From JAHJQQ01 sp032907525 (GTDB taxonomy: Bacteria; Pseudomonadota; Gammaproteobacteria; Thiohalobacterales; Thiohalobacteraceae), in NCBI GenBank assembly GCA_032907525.1, contig JAJJPM010000185.1:1-8588 (forward strand): a stretch of DNA of 8,588 nt, read 5' to 3'. How positions within the stretch are numbered: the first letter of the stretch is position 1; every line of letters starts with the position of its first letter. Shown one piece after another: positions 5,706 to 8,588 of this stretch. The notes below the pieces were generated by a model. It was not told the origin of the DNA. It did no database searches and was given only the letters and a program-made list of their open reading frames with translations. Made by a program: the position numbers and the translations under genes.

Positions 5706-6731
5706 TCAGCGGTTCTCTTCGATGATTTCCTGCTCGAAGCGGAACACCTGCTCGGAACGCGGGTCGACCTGCACCCGGACCCAGTGCACGTTGCCGGCGC
5801 CGAAGGTCTCGATGCGCGTGAAGTTGGGCAGGAAGGCCAGGTTGAGCAGCCGCGGCTTGTCGATACGGAAGAAATGCGAGTCGCCGTGGGCCAGCACGAC
5901 CGGCCTGCCGTAGGCGGCGACCCGGCTTTCCAGCAGGGCGAGGAAATCCTCGTAGCCGGTGCGGTCTGCGCCGTCCTGGCGGAACTCCAGACCGGGATTC
6001 GCCTGGATCATGATCAGCACACCCGGCGCGCCGTCTCGCTCGGCCTGATCGAACGTGGCGTTCAGCCAGGCGAGGTTGGCGGCGTTGCGGCGCACGACCT
6101 CGTCGTCGTCGGCCTGGGTGCGGACGGCGCTGGAACCCGGCTGGAAGGCCGCCTGCGCATTGTCGCTGCCGACGATGTGCAGGGTGGCGAACACCACGCC
6201 GTTGTGCGTCCAGCGCACGTTCTCGGGGAATTCCTCATAGCCCGGCCGCAGGGCCTGGCTGTCGACCTGCATGGGTACCCCGCCGAGTGTCGTGCCGGGC
6301 GTCGCGAAGAACACCTCGCGAAGTCTGGCCAGGCGTTCCAGTGGCTGATACTGGCCGTTGTTGATGCGATGGCAGTCGGTCCACTCATTGTCGCCGGGCG
6401 TATACACGAGCGGCTTGGCGATGCGGCTGAAACGCGCCAGACGGTCGTAGAACAGCGCATCGCTGCACTCGGTCGAACCGTTCTTGATGTCGCCGGCGTG
6501 CAGCACCCATTCGACCTTGCGGTCGCGGTTGATCTCCGCGACCAGGCGGTCGAACTGCGGGTAGCCGGCAGTCGGATCGGCGCCCGCGAGGTACGGCGTG
6601 TCGCCGATCAGGGCGAATTCGAACGGTCCCTGGCCGTGCGGGTGCTGGACATGGCGCTCGGCCTGGGCGGTGCCCATGGCCAGCAGGATGGCGCCGGCCA
6701 GCGCCGCCGTGGTGTACCGCTTGATGTGCAT
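5706..6731 (-). CDS. Exported calcineurin-like metallophosphoesterase
   Basis: The 341-residue protein is a predicted exported phosphoesterase with a binuclear metal centre. It has a signal peptide (about 1-24, ending GTAQA). The metallophosphoesterase motifs are all present: IGDTPY (D44), HAGDIKNG (D81), TPGDNEW (D114, N115, the GNHE-equivalent block), TLHIVG (H185) and AHGDSHFFRID (H282, H286). The substrate is unknown; phosphomonoesters, nucleotides or phosphodiesters are possible. The ATG at 6729-6731 was chosen because GGAGG lies 5 nt before it and the signal peptide then starts at residue 1. The reading frame stays open upstream, but the extra 49 residues are Arg-rich and would bury the signal peptide. 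A PHO-box-like repeat lies 51-68 bp upstream of the start codon, a strong terminator follows the stop, and the phosphodiesterase gene is next downstream. Confidence 0.9.
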   Translation of the reverse strand: MHIKRYTTAALAGAILLAMGTAQAERHVQHPHGQGPFEFALIGDTPYLAGADPTAGYPQFDRLVAEINRDRKVEWVLHAGDIKNGSTECSDALFYDRLARFSRIAKPLVYTPGDNEWTDCHRINNGQYQPLERLARLREVFFATPGTTLGGVPMQVDSQALRPGYEEFPENVRWTHNGVVFATLHIVGSDNAQAAFQPGSSAVRTQADDDEVVRRNAANLAWLNATFDQAERDGAPGVLIMIQANPGLEFRQDGADRTGYEDFLALLESRVAAYGRPVVLAHGDSHFFRIDKPRLLNLAFLPNFTRIETFGAGNVHWVRVQVDPRSEQVFRFEQEIIEENR

Positions 6732-6781
6732 GGAGTCCTCCGTTGCTTGGATCGGGCGGAGCCCCAGGCTAGGGTCGCGCC

Positions 6782-6799
6782 GTGACGGCCGCGTGACGG
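6782..6799 (-). promoter_or_regulatory. Candidate PHO box (PhoB site) upstream of the metallophosphoesterase
   Basis: On the minus strand this reads CCGTCAC, GCGG, CCGTCAC: a perfect 7-bp direct repeat with a 4-bp spacer, the exact geometry of the PhoB box (CTGTCAT, N4, CTGTCAT). Each half matches the consensus at 5 of 7 positions. Ten bases downstream is TAGCCT (6766-6771), a weak -10, at the distance expected when a PHO box replaces the -35. The segment GTCACGGC also resembles the Escherichia coli phoA promoter as I recall it. GC-rich chance repeats remain possible. Confidence 0.5.
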
Positions 6800-6860
6800 A
6801 GCCGTTGAGGCGATATTGCAGTCGCCGGTGTCGTCCGGCTGCATGTCGGCGTCGCGGCCG

Positions 6861-6886
6861 GGCGGCATGCAGAAACATGCGCCGCC
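6861..6886. other. Short inverted repeat in the divergent intergenic region
   Basis: GGCGGC (6861-6866) and GCCGCC (6881-6886) are complementary, and an inner ATG/CAT pair extends the stem after a two-base bulge. It lies between the divergent metallophosphoesterase and DUF3014 genes. It is short and has no T-tract, so it is more likely an operator or chance palindrome than a terminator. Confidence 0.25.
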
Positions 6887-6940
6887 GCGCAGTGCGCTAT
6901 CATTGCCCGACATTCGTAATCGGGGTGAGGTGGCTGGCGC

Positions 6941-7798
6941 ATGAAACGTTATTCGCTCTGGACAGTGCTGTTGCTGGCGGCGGTGCTTGCGGCGGTCGCC
7001 TATCTCCGGCTCCGGGAGGCGCCGCGCGAGGCGTCCGAGGCGCTTCCGGCGGAACCGGTGCCGGAGGCCGCGCCTGAGCCGCGCTATCCCATTCCCGCGC
7101 CCGATGCGGATGGCGGCACGGCTCCGGGGGCGGCAGTGGAGGGCGGCGAGGGAGACGTCGTCGACGGCGAGCCGTCAGCCGCTGCCGGGCCGCTGCCGGC
7201 GCTGAATCGGAGCGACCCGCCGCTCCTGGACGCGCTGGCCGGCATCCTGGGTGCGGAGCCGCTGCGCGAGCTGTTACAGCTGGACGAGTTCGTTCGCCGT
7301 TTCGTTGTCACCATCGACAACCTTCCGCGCAAGAAGCTGCCGCGCCGGCAGCTCGTGGCGAAGCCGGTCGCGGGGACGTTTCTGACGAGTCCGGCGGACG
7401 GCGAGGACTGGACGATCAGCCCGGACAATGCCGCGCGCTACACGCCCTATGTGCGGCTGGCGACGGCGGCGGACACCGGCCGCCTGGCGGCGTTCTACCT
7501 GCGCTACTACCCGTTGTTCCAGGAGGCCTATGCGGAACTGGGCTATCCCGATGCGTATTTCAACGACCGTCTGGTCGAGGTGATCGATCATCTGCTGGAG
7601 ACGCCGGAAGTGGAGGGGCCCATCCGGCTGGTACGCCCGCACGTGTTCTATCAATACGCCGACCCGGCGCTGGAAGCGCTGTCCGCGGGCCAGAAGACGC
7701 TGCTCCGCATGGGCAACGCCAACGCTGCGGAGATCAAGGCGAAGCTGCGGGCGCTGCGTGACGCGGTGACGCGCGGGCCGTCATCGGATTCGGATTGA
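6941..7798 (+). CDS. DUF3014 domain protein, membrane-anchored
   Basis: The 285-residue protein has one N-terminal transmembrane helix (residues 5-22) after a short positive start, then a low-complexity Ala/Pro/Glu linker (about 25-90), then the DUF3014 domain to the end. Typical DUF3014 segments are LDEFVRRFVVTIDNLPRKKLP (114-134), the YTPYVRL block (167-173), FYLRYYPLFQEAYAELGYP (185-203), FNDRLVEVIDHLLETP (207-222) and a VFYQYADPALEALSAGQKTLLRMG stretch. The topology suggests a bitopic inner-membrane protein with the domain in the periplasm. The family has no established function. GAGG lies 10 nt before the ATG. TATCAT (6898-6903) could be a -10 but has no good -35. No terminator follows the stop; the MITE-like element begins 34 bp downstream. 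Confidence 0.9.
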   Translation: MKRYSLWTVLLLAAVLAAVAYLRLREAPREASEALPAEPVPEAAPEPRYPIPAPDADGGTAPGAAVEGGEGDVVDGEPSAAAGPLPALNRSDPPLLDALAGILGAEPLRELLQLDEFVRRFVVTIDNLPRKKLPRRQLVAKPVAGTFLTSPADGEDWTISPDNAARYTPYVRLATAADTGRLAAFYLRYYPLFQEAYAELGYPDAYFNDRLVEVIDHLLETPEVEGPIRLVRPHVFYQYADPALEALSAGQKTLLRMGNANAAEIKAKLRALRDAVTRGPSSDSD

Positions 7799-7820
7799 GC
7801 GCGGGTTCGGCAGACAGGGT

Positions 7821-7828
7821 CGGGTTAG
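7821..7828. repeat. Left copy of putative 8-bp target duplication
   Basis: CGGGTTAG here recurs at 8019-8026, immediately outside the right end of the palindromic element. Four bases (ATGC) separate this copy from the perfect terminal repeat on the left. Joining the flanks at one copy restores GGTCGGGTTAGGCG, a sequence resembling the REP-like arms in this window. Confidence 0.45.
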
Positions 7829-7832
7829 ATGC

Positions 7833-8018
7833 AATGGCACTTACTTAAGCCGATGTCTTGAAAAAATCGCCACGGGATCCACGGAACAATACGGAAAGAA
7901 TTCATTGCGTAAACCCAGGATCATCCCTCCGCGGTCGGGTCTTCGGATTTTTACAATAAGCTTTTTCCGCGTTGTTCCGTGGATCCCGTGGCCAAGAAGG
8001 GTTTAAGTAAGTGCCATT
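7833..8018. mobile_element. MITE-like non-coding palindromic element, about 186 bp
   Basis: The element is one long imperfect inverted repeat. Its ends are perfect 16-bp inverted repeats, AATGGCACTTACTTAA (7833-7848) and its complement (8003-8018). Inside, a 21-bp block (7869-7889, starting GCCACGGGATCC) recurs perfectly inverted at 7972-7992, and the similarity continues to TTTAC/GTAAA near the centre. The centre, about 7914-7948, is unpaired. It has no reading frame of note. The flanks carry CGGGTTAG on both sides, which suggests insertion with an 8-bp duplication. This is the form of a non-autonomous element mobilised in trans by a transposase recognising the same ends. The parent insertion-sequence family is not identified. 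Its base composition is visibly more AT-rich than the neighbours. Confidence 0.75.
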
Positions 8019-8026
8019 CGGGTTAG
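8019..8026. repeat. Right copy of putative 8-bp target duplication
   Basis: CGGGTTAG directly abuts the right terminal inverted repeat and matches 7821-7828 exactly. It continues into GGCGACGATCGCC, a short palindrome, so the target may have been a REP-like sequence. Confidence 0.45.
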
Positions 8027-8069
8027 GCGACGATCGCCGCCGGGCGGTGTGGGCCGCGGCGGAGGCGGC

Positions 8070-8588
8070 TCATTCGCCGCGCAGCAGATTCCTGAGGCGC
8101 GTGCGCATGTCGAGCAGCACGGGATTGCCCGGATCGCTGGCGAGGCCGAGCTGAATGCTGCGGTAGGCCGCCTGCACATCGCCTTTGCGCCATTCGTAGT
8201 CCGCACGCTCGGCATACAGGCGGCCGAGGCGGGCACGCTCCGCGGGCGGGAGGCGCGCCGGGGTGGCGCGACCGTCGGATGCCGCCTTCGCCGCCTCTGT
8301 GCTGATTTCTGAGCGCTCCGGCACTGATGCCTGCTCGGTGGGGTCGGCGGTGGCCCTGGCGTCTGCCGGCGCCGGTGTCTCCGGTGCGGATGCGGTTTCC
8401 TGCGGCGTCTTTTCCGGCCGGACCTCTGCTTCTCCTCCTCGTGCCGTATCCGGCTGCGCGGTTGCGGGCGTCTCCGGCGTCGCGGGCGATCCGGCTGCGG
8501 TCGCCTCCGGGGTTTCGCCCGCGGGAGCGGAGGTCGCGCCGTCCGCGGCGGAGGGCTGTGCGGTGGTCGCCGGGTCTTCCGTCGCCGC
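8070..8588 (-). CDS. Ala/Pro/Thr-rich protein with TPR-like C-terminus (partial, 5' end outside window)
   Basis: The frame is open from the right edge to a TGA at 8070-8072, giving the last 172 residues of a longer protein. About the first 88 visible residues are low complexity, rich in Ala, Pro, Thr and Glu (pieces such as TPEATAAGSPATPETPAT), typical of an extended linker. The C-terminal part, ERARLGRLYAERADYEWRKG followed by DVQAAYRSIQLGLASDPGNPVLLDMRTRLRNLL, has the helix pattern and the DPGNP turn of a tetratricopeptide repeat. A GTG at 8322-8324 could be mistaken for a start, but it has no ribosome site and the linker reads through it. The N-terminal domain, and so the function, is not in the window. 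It converges with the DUF3014 gene across the MITE-like element. Confidence 0.8.
   Translation of the reverse strand, partial: AATEDPATTAQPSAADGATSAPAGETPEATAAGSPATPETPATAQPDTARGGEAEVRPEKTPQETASAPETPAPADARATADPTEQASVPERSEISTEAAKAASDGRATPARLPPAERARLGRLYAERADYEWRKGDVQAAYRSIQLGLASDPGNPVLLDMRTRLRNLLRGE

Noticed and set aside
5784..6785. Plus-strand open frame of 333 codons opposite the metallophosphoesterase
   Set aside because: It is a shadow of a gene with intact metal-ligand motifs, and its composition is that of antisense GC-rich codons. The same applies to 4080-5024 opposite the phosphodiesterase.
6732..6878. 49-residue N-terminal extension of the metallophosphoesterase
   Set aside because: It is Arg-rich, would bury the signal peptide, overlaps the PHO-like site, and has a weaker start than the GGAGG-preceded ATG at 6729-6731.
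7833..8018. CRISPR array or small RNA gene in the repeat-rich spacer
   Set aside because: There are two inverted arms only, with no series of direct repeats and spacers. No promoter-plus-terminator pair was seen that would define a small RNA.

Overview
The window comes from a GC-rich proteobacterial chromosome. A gammaproteobacterium is most likely, from the intergenic REP-like palindromes, the DUF3014 and DUF465 (YdcH) families and the phoA-like promoter layout. This is an inference and no species is named. Genes have good Shine-Dalgarno sites and are separated by short spacers holding palindromes, terminators and repeats.

Left part (24-2797). Three minus-strand genes read in the order cytochrome c (2297-2797), 2-oxoacid dehydrogenase E1 alpha (1283-2245) and E1 beta (140-1138). 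A soluble c-type cytochrome heads a pair encoding a thiamine-diphosphate dehydrogenase. No E2 or E3 gene is visible. A two-armed REP/BIME-like palindrome sits in the gap between E1 alpha and E1 beta. A diverged copy of a dispersed repeat and a REP-like half-arm lie just past the end of E1 beta.

Middle part (3018-4094). A minus-strand gene encodes an unusual fusion of a YdcH/DUF465 helical domain to a cupin. It is divergent from a small plus-strand gene resembling the AF1514/DUF5619 family. A strong bidirectional terminator (4069-4094) separates that gene from the next one.

Right-centre (4116-6731). Two separately transcribed minus-strand genes encode exported enzymes: a GlpQ-like glycerophosphodiester phosphodiesterase and a calcineurin-like metallophosphoesterase. 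The second ends in a strong terminator. Upstream of its start is a 7-4-7 direct repeat that looks like a PHO box. Together they suggest extracytoplasmic phosphate scavenging under PhoB control.

Right end (6941-8588). A DUF3014 membrane-anchored protein reads rightward. It is followed by a 186-bp MITE-like long palindrome with perfect 16-bp ends and an apparent 8-bp target duplication. The window ends in the 3' part of a minus-strand gene for an Ala/Pro/Thr-rich protein with a TPR-like C-terminus.

I see no tRNA, rRNA, CRISPR array, prophage, defence cassette or complete insertion sequence. The most interesting items are the MITE-like palindrome and its diverged relative, the PHO-box-like site, the DUF465-cupin fusion and the cytochrome c/E1 operon.
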